NCBI GenBank assembly: GCA_016903675.1
Contig: JADQBA010000003.1
Coordinates: forward strand, 115,234-179,233
Direction of reading: 5' to 3'
Source of the DNA: Stigonema ocellatum SAG 48.90 = DSM 106950
GTDB taxonomy: Bacteria; Cyanobacteriota; Cyanobacteriia; Cyanobacteriales; Nostocaceae
Length of the DNA stretch: 64,000 nucleotides
Each line of letters opens with the position of its first letter. Within the stretch, counting starts at the first letter, position 1. The notes beneath the pieces were generated by a model. That model did no database searches, was not told where the DNA came from, and saw nothing but the letters and a program-made list of their open reading frames with translations. Shown here piece by piece: positions 50,041 through 59,387 of the stretch. A program made the translations under genes and the position numbers.

Positions 50041-51789
50041 ATGAGTATTACTGCTGATTCTCAACAGACGAATCTAGTATCAAACAATCAGGAACCTATT
50101 AGCAGTAACCTTGATTGCTTATGGGCAAATTTAGGAGCGGAGTTGGTGTATACACAAGATGTGACAGGTCGTTACTTGACCTTTTATTGGCAAAAAAGTG
50201 AGAGCCTGGGGTTGAAACCTGAGCAAATAGTGGAAAATCTGAACGGGTATCAAATTTTCGGTCCAGTGGAAAAAGATACTTATTTGGAACGATTGCAGCG
50301 GATTTTGACAAGTTTGGTTCCTGAAAGGTGTCAGTGCTGGTTTAGCTTCGGTGAGATGTTGTATGAGTTGGAATTGGCAATAAGTCCCATAATGCCGACA
50401 TTTGCAAGTGTGGCAACAACTGTTTTGGTGATGGGAAGGCTGCTGCAATCTACAGTCAGCAAAACAGAAGTGAACAGGGCAACAACGCCCACAAAGCTAG
50501 ATTTAGCTTTACGTTCACAGCAACACCGAAAACTGGTAAACCAAATTACCAGAAGTATCCGGCACACATTGGATATAGACATTATTTGGCAACAAACAGT
50601 TGACAATTTAGGGAAAGCGCTGCAAATAGAGCGTTGCATTATCTGTCCCTACCAACCCTCAAGCTCAAAAGTGCAGGTGATCGCAGAGTATCATCAGCCA
50701 GCAGTCAGCTCAATCCTTGGCTTAGAAATAGAAATAGATTCTGAGCCTACGTTTGCTCAGGCGTTAACTACCCTAGAACCAATTTTAGTAGAAAACCCTC
50801 AACATCCTCAGTTCCAGCAGCAGAAAATGTTGGTGGTTGCTACTTGCCACCAAGACCAACCAAATGGATTGATTGCTGTGACTCTGAATGCTAAATGCGA
50901 CGGGGTGACAGCAGATGAACTGGAAATCGCAAAAGATGTCGCAGATCAGCTGGGAACTGCGATCGCCCATGCCACTTTATACAAAGAACTAGAAGCAGCA
51001 CGTCAACAAGCCGAAGAAGCCACTCGCCGCATCAGAGAGTTTCTGGCTAACGTCACCCATGAACTGCGAACGCCACTCAACGGCATCATCGGTTTCTTAA
51101 AGCTGATTTTGGAGGGTATGGCAGACGATCCAGAAGAACAAAAGCAGTTCCTCCAAGAATCCCACAAATCATCCCTTTACCTACTCGATCTCATCAACGA
51201 TATCTTAGACATTGCCAGAATCGAAGCAGGCAAAATGGAACTGGAGTTGCGATCTGTCAGACTAGATGAACTATTTAGTGATATAGAAAATTTTATGCGT
51301 CCTCAAGCTGAGGGGAGAAACCTCAGTTGCCACCTGCAAATGCCTGATACCTGCGATCAAATTATTGTCTGTGGTGACTACCAGCGCCTCAAACAAGTCA
51401 TGTTAAATCTAGTAGGTAACGCCATCAAATTTACCCATGAAGGCGGCATCACCGTCAGCGCCGATGTCGTTCGCAAAAAGGTCATATTTCGAGACCAGCT
51501 ATTTCCTGGCATGGTAAGAGTGCGTGTAGCAGACACAGGCATTGGTGTTTCCCTAGACAAACAAGATAAACTATTTCAACTATTCTCTCAGGTGGATAGC
51601 TCCCGTACTCGCCAATATGGTGGTACAGGCTTGGGACTGGCAATATCCCAGAAGTTGGTAGAAGCAATGGGTGGTGAAGTGAATTTTTATAGTTTAGGAG
51701 AAGGTCTAGGTTCAACAGTCACCTTCACAGTCCCGCTGTATCAACAACCAGTTATGGTTTCAGCGCCAGAAAGCAATTCACAAGAATAG
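50041..51789 (+). CDS. Sensor histidine kinase (PAS-like, GAF, HisKA, HATPase)
   Basis: 582 residues from the ATG at 50041; a TTG at 50014 also fits. An N-terminal PAS-like region covers residues about 25-120 (DVTGRYLTFYWQKSESLGL), and a GAF domain about 165-310 (ITRSIRHTLDIDIIWQQTVDNLGKALQIERC). The H box is EFLANVTHELRTPLNGIIGF with H340; N box MLNLVGNAIKFTHEG; G1 VADTGIGV; G2 YGGTGLGLAISQKLVEAMGG. No membrane segment is seen, so it is soluble. No response regulator is adjacent. Confidence 0.92.
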   Translation: MSITADSQQTNLVSNNQEPISSNLDCLWANLGAELVYTQDVTGRYLTFYWQKSESLGLKPEQIVENLNGYQIFGPVEKDTYLERLQRILTSLVPERCQCWFSFGEMLYELELAISPIMPTFASVATTVLVMGRLLQSTVSKTEVNRATTPTKLDLALRSQQHRKLVNQITRSIRHTLDIDIIWQQTVDNLGKALQIERCIICPYQPSSSKVQVIAEYHQPAVSSILGLEIEIDSEPTFAQALTTLEPILVENPQHPQFQQQKMLVVATCHQDQPNGLIAVTLNAKCDGVTADELEIAKDVADQLGTAIAHATLYKELEAARQQAEEATRRIREFLANVTHELRTPLNGIIGFLKLILEGMADDPEEQKQFLQESHKSSLYLLDLINDILDIARIEAGKMELELRSVRLDELFSDIENFMRPQAEGRNLSCHLQMPDTCDQIIVCGDYQRLKQVMLNLVGNAIKFTHEGGITVSADVVRKKVIFRDQLFPGMVRVRVADTGIGVSLDKQDKLFQLFSQVDSSRTRQYGGTGLGLAISQKLVEAMGGEVNFYSLGEGLGSTVTFTVPLYQQPVMVSAPESNSQE

Positions 51790-52071
51790 GGGAGTGGGGA
51801 GTGGGGAGTGGGGAGTGGGGGAACTCTAAGAACAAAAGAATAGATTCTGAATCACAAAACACCCCAACTCTTGCTCCCTTACTCCCCTACACCCTCACAC
51901 CCCTACACCCCAACTCTTACTCCCCTACACCCTCACACCCTCACACCCCTACACCCCAACTCTTACTCCCCCACTCCCCCACTCCCCACTCCCCACTCCC
52001 CACTCCCCATTCCCTACACCCTTGTGCAATGAGTAGTCTAAACTGAGAAAAGTCAAGTCAAAAGTTGTTAT
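51790..52071. repeat. STRR tract after the histidine kinase
   Basis: Heptamer arrays of GGGGAGT (51791-51822) on the left and CCCTACACCCTCACACC and CCCCACT runs on the right (51870-52018). This is probably non-coding; the plus frame over 51801-52046 is a product of the repeat. No promoter for the DUF3386 gene is obvious. Confidence 0.7.
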
Positions 52072-52722
52072 ATGACACATCAAACCACAGCCCGCGAGTT
52101 ATTCCAAACCGCTTACGAAAGTCGTTATACTTGGGACGAAAACTTTCCTGGCTACAGTGCAGATGTGCAACTGGTAAAGGGGAATGACGTCTACACAGGT
52201 ACAATTCGCATTAACCACGACCTAAGTGTCGAAGTAACGGGTATTGCAGATGAACAGGTGCAAGAAGGTATCTATACTCAGTTACGAGATATAGTCACCC
52301 ACCGTAAACGCAGTAATTTTGAGCAGTCTCATGGCAAGCATGAGTTTAGCTTAGGTCAACAAGACCCAAATGGGGCGGTGGAAATCTTGGTGAAGGGGGA
52401 TTCCATGGGTTCTAATTATAAAATCCGGGGCAGGGAAATTTGTCAGGTAAGTCGGGTCATGGGTCGCATGGCTTTTGTGATTGATACTCACGAAACCATC
52501 GACACAGGTTTTGGCTATATTGCAAGTCTATACGATGCCGTTTTCCGTAAGGCTCAGACAGATGAAGTCACTAGCGTCCTCAAATTTGAGGATACCTATG
52601 AAAAAATAGGGAATTATTATATCATGACTAAACAGGTCGTGCAAGAGTATAAAGATGGAGAACGCACCCCCGCTGAGTTCATTTACTCCAATATCAAGCT
52701 TTTGGAACCAGCTTCTGTCTAA
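52072..52722 (+). CDS. DUF3386 family protein
   Basis: 216 residues, matching the cyanobacterial/plastid DUF3386 pattern: ARELFQTAYESRYTWDENFPGYSADVQL at the start, then RINHDLSVEVTGI, then SRVMGRMAFVIDTHETIDTGFGYIASLYDAVF and IMTKQVVQEYKDGE near the end. The function is unknown; soluble, no signal peptide. It stands alone, about 190 bases before the nfu gene on the same strand. Confidence 0.87.
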   Translation: MTHQTTARELFQTAYESRYTWDENFPGYSADVQLVKGNDVYTGTIRINHDLSVEVTGIADEQVQEGIYTQLRDIVTHRKRSNFEQSHGKHEFSLGQQDPNGAVEILVKGDSMGSNYKIRGREICQVSRVMGRMAFVIDTHETIDTGFGYIASLYDAVFRKAQTDEVTSVLKFEDTYEKIGNYYIMTKQVVQEYKDGERTPAEFIYSNIKLLEPASV

Positions 52723-52915
52723 CTAACCCCAGACTGCTGCAATTAGGTCTAGGATCGTTTTAACAAAGCCAAAAAATAAAAATTTTGGGTCATAGAGAAT
52801 GGGAAAGTGACCAGTGAACAGTAAGGAATTGCCTCAAGAAGTAACCATTCCCCACTCCCCACTCCCCACTCCCCATTCCTCATTCCCCTTAACAAAACTT
52901 ACGAGGTCTACAACT

Positions 52916-53146
52916 ATGGAACTTACAACTGACAACGTCGAAACAGTTTTAGATGAAATGCGCCCTTATCTCATCTCCGATGGTGGTAATGTGGAACTTG
53001 TAGAACTTGAAGGTCCTGTTGTCAAATTGCGGCTGCAAGGTGCTTGCGGTTCTTGCCCTAGTTCCACAATGACCCTCAGAATGGGTATTGAGCGTCGCTT
53101 GAAGGAAATGATTCCGGAAATTGCAGAAGTTGAGCAAGTCGTGTAA
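52916..53146 (+). CDS. nfuA: NifU-like (Nfu) iron-sulfur cluster carrier
   Basis: Start set at 52916 (MELTTDNVETVLDEMRPYL); the open frame back to 52814 runs through a CCCCACT repeat. The 76-residue protein has LISDGGNVELVELEGPVVKLRLQGACGSCPSSTMTLRMGIERRL, with the CxxC cluster site at CGSC. It is the short Nfu form usual in cyanobacteria and chloroplasts, transferring [4Fe-4S] clusters, for example to photosystem I proteins. Confidence 0.93.
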   Translation: MELTTDNVETVLDEMRPYLISDGGNVELVELEGPVVKLRLQGACGSCPSSTMTLRMGIERRLKEMIPEIAEVEQVV

Positions 53147-53154
53147 AGAATAGG

Positions 53155-53278
53155 GAGTGGGGAGTGGGGAGTGGGGAGTGGGGAGTGGGGAAAGAATAGA
53201 ATAATTGTTTACTCCCCTATCTCCCCTATCTCCCCTATCTCCCCACTCCCCACTTCCCCACTCCCCACTCCCCCTCTT
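53155..53278. repeat. GGGGAGT heptamer and CCCTATCTC arrays
   Basis: A plus-strand array of GGGGAGT (53155-53190) faces CTCCCCTAT nonamers (53211-53245) and CCCCACT heptamers. The GH57 gene starts at 53281 right after this tract, without a visible ribosome-binding site. Confidence 0.7.
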
Positions 53279-53280
53279 TT

Positions 53281-55506
53281 ATGCCCCATCCTCTTTACGT
53301 CGCCTTCATTTGGCATCAACATCAGCCGCTTTACAAATCTCCTAGCCTTTCCCTGAACACTCAGCAGTATCGTCTGCCTTGGGTACGGTTGCATGGCACT
53401 AAGGACTATCTGGATCTGGTGCTCATCCTAGAGCGCTATCCCAAATTACACCAAACAGTGAATCTGGTGCCATCTCTGATATTGCAGCTAGAAGATTACA
53501 TTGCTGGCACTGCCTTTGACCCTTATCTGGAGGTCAGTTTAACACCTACAGAACAACTAACTCTCCCACAGCGGGAATTTATCACAAAACACTTTTTTGA
53601 CGCCAATCACCACACTCTCATTGACCCCCATCCTCGCTATGCCCAGTTATACCAACAGCAACAGGAGAAAGGGCAAGACTGGTGTTTGGCAAATTGGCAA
53701 CTGCAAGATTATAGTGATTTATTAGCTTGGCACAATCTGGCATGGATTGACCCGCTGTTTTGGGATGACCCAGAAATTGCAGCGTGGTTAAAGCAGGGTG
53801 AGAATTTTACGTTAAGCGATCGCCAGCGCATTTATTCCAAACAGAAAGAAATTCTCGCCAGGATAATACCACAACATCGGAAAATGCAAAATGCTGGGCA
53901 GATTGAGGTAACAACCACCCCCTACACTCACCCCATCTTGCCCTTGCTTGCCGATACCAACTCCGGTCGAGTCGCTGTGCCAAATATGACTCTGCCTCAA
54001 CAGAGGTTTCAGTGGGCAGAAGATATTCCTCGACATTTACAAAAAGCTTGGAAACTATATCAAGAAAAATTTGGACAGCCGCCACGTGGGTTGTGGCCTT
54101 CAGAACAGTCAGTAAGTCCGGAAATATTACCGTATATTATTAATCAAGGATTTAAGTGGATTTGCTCAGATGAAGCCGTGCTAGGATGGTCGCTAAAGCA
54201 CTTTTTCCAGCGCGATGGTGCAGGAAATGTCCAAGAACCACACTTGCTATACCGACCATACCGCTTAGAAACCCCAGCAGGTGATTTGGCAATTGTGTTT
54301 CGCGACCATAGGTTATCAGATTTAATTGGCTTTACCTACAGTTCCATGCCACCAAAGCAAGCAGCAGCAGACTTAGTGGGGCACTTGGAAGCGATCGCCA
54401 GGATGCAAAGAGACAGTCAACCAGAACAACCGTGGTTAGTTACCATCGCCTTGGATGGTGAGAACTGCTGGGAATTTTATCCCCAAGATGGCAAACCCTT
54501 CTTAGAAGCTTTGTATGAAACTTTCTCCAATGAACCACACCTAAAACTCGTCACCGTCTCAGAATTTCTCCAACAATTTCCAGCAACAGCCACTATCCCT
54601 GGAAAACAACTCCACAGCGGTTCTTGGGTAGATGGCAGTTTCACCACCTGGATTGGCGACCCTGCCAAAAATCGTGCTTGGGACTACCTAACACAAGCAA
54701 GGGAAACCCTTGCAAATCATCCAGAAGCAACAGAAGAAAATAACCCCCCAGCATGGGAATCTTTGTATGCTGCTGAGGGTTCCGACTGGTTCTGGTGGTT
54801 TGGCAAAGGACATTCGTCGAATCAAGATGCTATCTTCGACGAGTTATTTCGCTCACATCTGTGTGGCATTTATCACGCATTAAATGAACCCATACCCCCC
54901 TATCTCCGCCTTCCCTTGGAAGTTCACGAAGGAAGGGCAGAACAGCAACCAGAAAGCTTTATTCATCCGATAATTGATGGTAAAGGTGATGAGCAAGACT
55001 GGAATAAAGCCGGACGCATAGAAATAGGCGGCGCACGAGGGACAATGCACAACAGCAGTGTTATCCAGCGGCTTTGGTATGGGGTGGATCACCTGAATTT
55101 CTACTTACGCTTAGACTTCATCACTGGCGTTCAACTAGGGCGGGATTTGCCACCCGAGTTGAACCTGCTTTGGTTCTATCCCGACAGGACAATGCACAAT
55201 AGCCCTGCGCCCTTAGCAGAAGTGCCCGACACTAGACCAGTGAATTACCTATTCCACCACCATCTAGGGATTAATTTGCTGACGCGATCGCTTCATTTTC
55301 AAGAAGCAGGAGAGCATTATCAATGGCAACCCCGTGTCAGTCGCGCTCAAGTAGCTTTAAATAAGTGCTTAGAGGTAGCGATACCTTGGGCAGATTTACA
55401 AATTCCACCAGATTATTCTCTACGCCTGATTTTGATGCTTTCAGATGAAGGGCGTTTCTACAACCACTTGCCAGAAAATGCTTTGATTCCAATTGAAGTC
55501 CCGTAA
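53281..55506 (+). CDS. Glycoside hydrolase family 57 protein
   Basis: 741 residues. GH57 motif 1 is AFIWHQHQPLY (H12, H14); the nucleophile region is GLWPSEQSVSPEIL; LDGENCWEFYPQDGKPFLEALY holds the acid/base aspartate. After the catalytic part (about 1-560) comes a beta-rich region (FIHPIIDGKGDEQDWNKAGRIEIGG to the end) resembling a sugar-binding domain. GH57 enzymes act on alpha-glucans (amylase, branching or pullulan-type), so a role in glycogen handling is likely. Cytosolic; no signal peptide. Confidence 0.9.
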   Translation: MPHPLYVAFIWHQHQPLYKSPSLSLNTQQYRLPWVRLHGTKDYLDLVLILERYPKLHQTVNLVPSLILQLEDYIAGTAFDPYLEVSLTPTEQLTLPQREFITKHFFDANHHTLIDPHPRYAQLYQQQQEKGQDWCLANWQLQDYSDLLAWHNLAWIDPLFWDDPEIAAWLKQGENFTLSDRQRIYSKQKEILARIIPQHRKMQNAGQIEVTTTPYTHPILPLLADTNSGRVAVPNMTLPQQRFQWAEDIPRHLQKAWKLYQEKFGQPPRGLWPSEQSVSPEILPYIINQGFKWICSDEAVLGWSLKHFFQRDGAGNVQEPHLLYRPYRLETPAGDLAIVFRDHRLSDLIGFTYSSMPPKQAAADLVGHLEAIARMQRDSQPEQPWLVTIALDGENCWEFYPQDGKPFLEALYETFSNEPHLKLVTVSEFLQQFPATATIPGKQLHSGSWVDGSFTTWIGDPAKNRAWDYLTQARETLANHPEATEENNPPAWESLYAAEGSDWFWWFGKGHSSNQDAIFDELFRSHLCGIYHALNEPIPPYLRLPLEVHEGRAEQQPESFIHPIIDGKGDEQDWNKAGRIEIGGARGTMHNSSVIQRLWYGVDHLNFYLRLDFITGVQLGRDLPPELNLLWFYPDRTMHNSPAPLAEVPDTRPVNYLFHHHLGINLLTRSLHFQEAGEHYQWQPRVSRAQVALNKCLEVAIPWADLQIPPDYSLRLILMLSDEGRFYNHLPENALIPIEVP

Positions 55507-55509
55507 CAC

Positions 55510-55566
55510 AGGAGTTAGGAGTTAGGAGTTAGGAGTTAGGAGTTAGGAGTTAATTTCTAACTCCTG
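55510..55566. repeat. GAGTTAG heptamer array
   Basis: Six head-to-tail copies of GAGTTAG, then an inverse CTAACTCC, directly after the GH57 stop; it could form a hairpin and end transcription. Confidence 0.65.
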
Positions 55567-55663
55567 AAAACTCACAGTAATACTACTAGCACAATAGAAG
55601 ATTTATGGTTAAATTGGAAACATCATAGTACTGCTCTTTGATGTCAACAAATCTTCTTAATCA

Positions 55664-56725
55664 ATGAATCCCTTTTGTACTAACAGATACCACCCTCACG
55701 AAGAGAATTTACAGCAGACTCACCTTGGTCAGTTATGTGGTTCCAAGCAGTTATTTCGCGATCGCTACGAAATCCTGCGTATGTTGGGCAGAGGTGGTTT
55801 TGGCATCACATTTTTAGCCCAAGATGCGATATTACCAGGGAATCCTGTTTGTGTCATTAAACAGCTTTGCCCGAAGACGACTAATTCCAAAAGCTGGGTA
55901 CTCGCCTGTAATCGCTTTGAAAAAGAAGCAAAAACCTTGGGTCAACTGGGTAAGCATTCTCAAATTCCCATGCTTCTAGACTACTTTGAAGGGAATGGGG
56001 AATTTTATCTAGTTCAAGAGTATGTGCCGGGTTATACTTTGGCACAGGAAGTACAGCGAACTGGTTGCAAGGGTGAAGCCGCAGTTAAACAATTATTGCG
56101 GGAATTGCTCTTAGTGTTGCAGTATGTTCATAAAAATCATGTCATTCATCGGGATATTAAGCCTCAGAATTTGCTACGGTGTGAGGATGATGGGCGGTTG
56201 GTACTCATAGATTTTGGAGCAGTGAAAGAGGAATTGGTTGACAAGAGTCAAAGCACCAATTTCGTGGGGACGGTGGGATTTGCTCCACCTGAACAGTTTT
56301 CTCTGCGTCCAGTATATGCTAGTGATATTTATGCAGTTGGTGTGACTTGTCTTTATTTGTTGACGGGAAAAGCACCCTTAGAATTTGACCATGACTCGAA
56401 AACGGGTGAGATCCATTGGCAAAAAGAAGTACATATTAGTGACACTTTTGCCGAGATTTTAGGAAAAATGCTGAAGATTTCCATACAGGACCGCTTTCAC
56501 TCAGTTGATGATGTGATTTGGGCTTTGGGCATGGAATCCTATTTACCGACTTTGGCTAACTGTTTAACTACTCAACGGTTCAAAGATGACACTAAAGTTA
56601 TAAGCAAAGAAATTTCCCAACGGTATCAGCCGCCTGTAGCAAGAACTGCAAATGCTATTCGGGAATGGAAAGCAAAGTTAAAGGCAAGGAATAGTGGGGA
56701 GTGGGGAGTGGGGGAGATTAAATAA
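55664..56725 (+). CDS. Serine/threonine protein kinase
   Basis: 353 residues. A Cys/His-rich leader (FCTNRYHPHEENL) precedes the kinase domain. G-loop LGRGGFGITFLAQD, VAIK-type lysine in CVIKQLCPK, catalytic loop HRDIKPQNLL (about 160-170), metal loop IDFGAV, and FVGTVGFAPPEQF as the APE-type segment. The C-terminal 60 residues are basic and end in a GGGGAGT repeat (RNSGEWGVGEIK), which suggests the original stop was altered. The paralog with WD40 repeats follows 334 bases on. Confidence 0.92.
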   Translation: MNPFCTNRYHPHEENLQQTHLGQLCGSKQLFRDRYEILRMLGRGGFGITFLAQDAILPGNPVCVIKQLCPKTTNSKSWVLACNRFEKEAKTLGQLGKHSQIPMLLDYFEGNGEFYLVQEYVPGYTLAQEVQRTGCKGEAAVKQLLRELLLVLQYVHKNHVIHRDIKPQNLLRCEDDGRLVLIDFGAVKEELVDKSQSTNFVGTVGFAPPEQFSLRPVYASDIYAVGVTCLYLLTGKAPLEFDHDSKTGEIHWQKEVHISDTFAEILGKMLKISIQDRFHSVDDVIWALGMESYLPTLANCLTTQRFKDDTKVISKEISQRYQPPVARTANAIREWKAKLKARNSGEWGVGEIK

Positions 56726-56735
56726 ATCAAATAGG

Positions 56736-56862
56736 GGTGTTGCTGATTGACGGTATAAAAATCTCACGCTTTACTCCTAGACGCAAAGACGCAAAAAAAA
56801 CCTTGGCGTCTAGGAGTAAAGCGTGAGGCTAAAAATAATTCATACTTGAATTCAGCAACGCC
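56736..56862. mobile_element. MITE, GGCGTTGCTGAAT family, copy 2
   Basis: Ends GGTGTTGCTGATT (56736-) and ATTCAGCAACGCC (to 56862), flanked by a perfect 8-bp duplication CAAATAGG (56728-56735 and 56863-56870). The core is a 22-base perfect stem beginning CTCACGCTTTACTCCTAGAC. It inserted in a CAAATAGGATTGCTATAG repeat end. Confidence 0.8.
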
Positions 56863-56870
56863 CAAATAGG

Positions 56871-57059
56871 ATTGCTATAGGTTGTTTTTCAAACTAAATA
56901 CCTAGGGATTGGCGAATATAAAATATCAGCAAGATTTAAAAAATCAAGAGTTTATTGATTTTTTAAGAACTTTTATGTAGGATAAGGGGAAAAATTAATC
57001 CTACTAAGGATAATCCTGGGGAAAATGAGTATAATTTGTCACGCAGTTCTATGTCGTAA
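56871..57059. other. Upstream region of the kinase-WD40 gene
   Basis: AT-rich and without repeats after 56882. AAGGATAATCC lies upstream of the start, but no clear ribosome-binding site is at the usual distance. No gene. Confidence 0.3.
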
Positions 57060-59099
57060 ATGATGACCTGCTGCCTAAATCCTGATTGCCCAAATCCCTT
57101 GAATCTCGTCGGAAAACATTCATGCCAAAGTTGCGGAACCCCACTGGTATTACTGCTGCGAAATCGCTTCCGTGTCGTGCGAGTGCTTTCAGATGAGGGA
57201 GGATTTGGAAGAACCTATCTAGCAGAAGATGTAGATAAATTGAATGAACGCTGTGTCATCAAGCAGCTAGCGCCAAAATTCCAAGGAAATTGGGCGTTGA
57301 CAAAAGCGATGGAGTTGTTTCAAAAAGAGGCTCAGCGACTGCAACAACTTGGAGAACATCCTCAAATTCCCAGGCTATTGGCTTATTTTGAGGAAGACAA
57401 CTACCTATATTTGGTGCAACAGTTTATCGATGGGCAAAATTTGTTAAAGGAGTTGCAGCAAAAGAAAGCTTATAGCGCTGTTGAGATTCAAGAACTTTTG
57501 CTGGATTTACTACCCGTGGTCAAGTTTATCCATGAACGTGGAGTCATTCACCGCGATATCAAGCCACAAAATATTATTTACCGTAAAAGCGATAGGCGGT
57601 TTTGCCTGATTGATTTTGGCTCCTCGAAGCAACTGACGGCAAGAGTACAGATAAAATCGAGGACGACCATTGGTTCACATGGCTATTCCCCGATAGAACA
57701 AATAAAGGATGGTGCAGCATACCCAGCGAGTGATTTGTTTAGTTTGGGTGCTACTTGCTTCCATCTGCTTACTGGAATTTCCCCTTTTCAACTGTGGATG
57801 GAACATGGGTATGGCTGGGTACAAGATTGGCGGCGATATTTGAGAAGTCCGATGAGTAGTCAATTGGATCAGGTTCTTGACAAGCTGCTAAAAAAAGATC
57901 CCCAGCAGCGCTATCAATCAGCGAATGAAGCCATTAGGGAGTTGACTCCACAGCCACTGCTTTCCTCAAGAGGATCTACACGGTTTCCCATAACACCACC
58001 ACCAACTCAGTTGCATTTACCAAGACAACACGCCAAACTCAGAAATTTACTCTTGTCAGGTACTGCAATACTTTTGTTGGGTTCGGGAAAATTTTGGTAT
58101 CACCAATATCTCCGTTTTGAAACTAGAATGGACGCTATCATCAGTCAGCTGGATGATAGACCAGCCAACACAGAAGCAATTCTGGGTCAACCTTTGAAGA
58201 CTCCCTTAGAAAAGTTTTCCTTAGCCTACACCTTCAATGGGCATTCTAAATCGGTGTTATCTGTCGCTATCAGTCCGGATGCTAAGACTATTGTCAGTAA
58301 CAGCGATGATACCATCAAACTGTGGAGTCTAGCTACAAAACAGGAAATCTGCGTCCTCAACGGTCATAGCAACAGGGTTAATGTGGTCGCTATCAGCCCA
58401 GATGGAAAAATTCTTGCCAGTGGTAGTGAAGACAACACTATCAAACTATGGAATTTGGCAACCGGACAGCAAATGCAGACCTTGGAAGGGCATTCAGACT
58501 CCATTCATACCCTCACCTTCACCCCGAATAGCAAGACTCTTGTGAGTGGTAGTGATGACAAAACTATCAAATTGTGGAATCTAGAAACGGGAGAGGTAAT
58601 CCGCACGCTGACGGGTCATTCATCCTGGGTTCGATCTGTTGCTTTGAGTCCTGATGGCAAGACTCTTGTGAGTAGTAGCTTTGACAAAACTATCAAAGTA
58701 TGGGATTTGGCAACGTCCAAGCTAATGCGTACACTGCTAGAACCGAATGGCAAGGAGACCTCCATTGCTATCAGCCCTGATGGCAAAACCCTTGCTAGTG
58801 TCGGTTTTGACAAAACTATCAATCTCTGGAATCTAGCAACGGGACTGCCAATCCGCACACTTGCTGGACATTCTGGTAATGTTACCTCCGTCGCCTTCAG
58901 TCCTGATGGACAAACCCTTGCTAGCGGCAGTTTTGATAAAACCATCAAACTCTGGAACAAGACTTCAGGACAGCCAATCCGCACCCTGGTTGGACATGAA
59001 GACTCGGTTGATGCGATCGCCTTCAGCCAAGATGGAAAAATCCTCATTAGTGGTAGTGAGGACAACACTATCAAAATTTGGTTGGTGTCTCGTGATTAA
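57060..59099 (+). CDS. Serine/threonine kinase with C-terminal WD40 propeller
   Basis: 679 residues (ATG at 57060 or 57063). A zinc-ribbon-like leader has four cysteines (CCLNPDCPNP; CQSCGTP). Kinase domain: LSDEGGFGRTYLAED, CVIKQLAPK, HRDIKPQNII (about 162-171), IDFGSS, TTIGSHGYSPIEQ. A single membrane segment follows (LLLSGTAILLLGSGKFWY, about 325), then seven WD40 units from GHSKSVLSV to the end; the fifth has lost its GH (LEPNGKETSI). This arrangement puts the propeller outside the cytoplasm or in the lumen as a sensor. A near-copy of the second half follows. Confidence 0.93.
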   Translation: MMTCCLNPDCPNPLNLVGKHSCQSCGTPLVLLLRNRFRVVRVLSDEGGFGRTYLAEDVDKLNERCVIKQLAPKFQGNWALTKAMELFQKEAQRLQQLGEHPQIPRLLAYFEEDNYLYLVQQFIDGQNLLKELQQKKAYSAVEIQELLLDLLPVVKFIHERGVIHRDIKPQNIIYRKSDRRFCLIDFGSSKQLTARVQIKSRTTIGSHGYSPIEQIKDGAAYPASDLFSLGATCFHLLTGISPFQLWMEHGYGWVQDWRRYLRSPMSSQLDQVLDKLLKKDPQQRYQSANEAIRELTPQPLLSSRGSTRFPITPPPTQLHLPRQHAKLRNLLLSGTAILLLGSGKFWYHQYLRFETRMDAIISQLDDRPANTEAILGQPLKTPLEKFSLAYTFNGHSKSVLSVAISPDAKTIVSNSDDTIKLWSLATKQEICVLNGHSNRVNVVAISPDGKILASGSEDNTIKLWNLATGQQMQTLEGHSDSIHTLTFTPNSKTLVSGSDDKTIKLWNLETGEVIRTLTGHSSWVRSVALSPDGKTLVSSSFDKTIKVWDLATSKLMRTLLEPNGKETSIAISPDGKTLASVGFDKTINLWNLATGLPIRTLAGHSGNVTSVAFSPDGQTLASGSFDKTIKLWNKTSGQPIRTLVGHEDSVDAIAFSQDGKILISGSEDNTIKIWLVSRD

Positions 59100-59387
59100 T
59101 TGTAAAAAATCCGGAATGCTTTTCCTTGGATTGGTAGGTAAGTTTATTCCTATAAAAGTAGCATGTTTTCTTTTTAGGAAGGTGCACGATCAAAGTGGTG
59201 CATTAGTAGATTGTGCTATTCTTGTGTCTCAATACTTGGTAATGATTAATACAGAACTACCCTGCCATAATTCCTAATCGTGAATTAGTAATTCGTAATT
59301 ATTAATTAACTTACGAATTGCGTATTACGTATTACAAATTATTAGTGCAAGACCTTGATAGGTATTGAGTAGACTATACACTGTCCT
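59100..59387. other. Gap between the WD40 genes
   Basis: It contains AATTCGTAATTATTAATT-type repeats (59282-59335). I looked for leftover kinase coding sequence and found none. A frame crossing from the previous gene is a shadow. Confidence 0.35.

Noticed and set aside
51801..52046. 81-codon plus frame (Thr-Pro-rich)
   Set aside because: Entirely encoded by CCCTACACC and CCCCACT repeats.
58616..59074. 152-codon minus frame under the WD40 repeats
   Set aside because: Antisense shadow of the periodic WD40 coding sequence; its apparent repeats mirror the propeller units.
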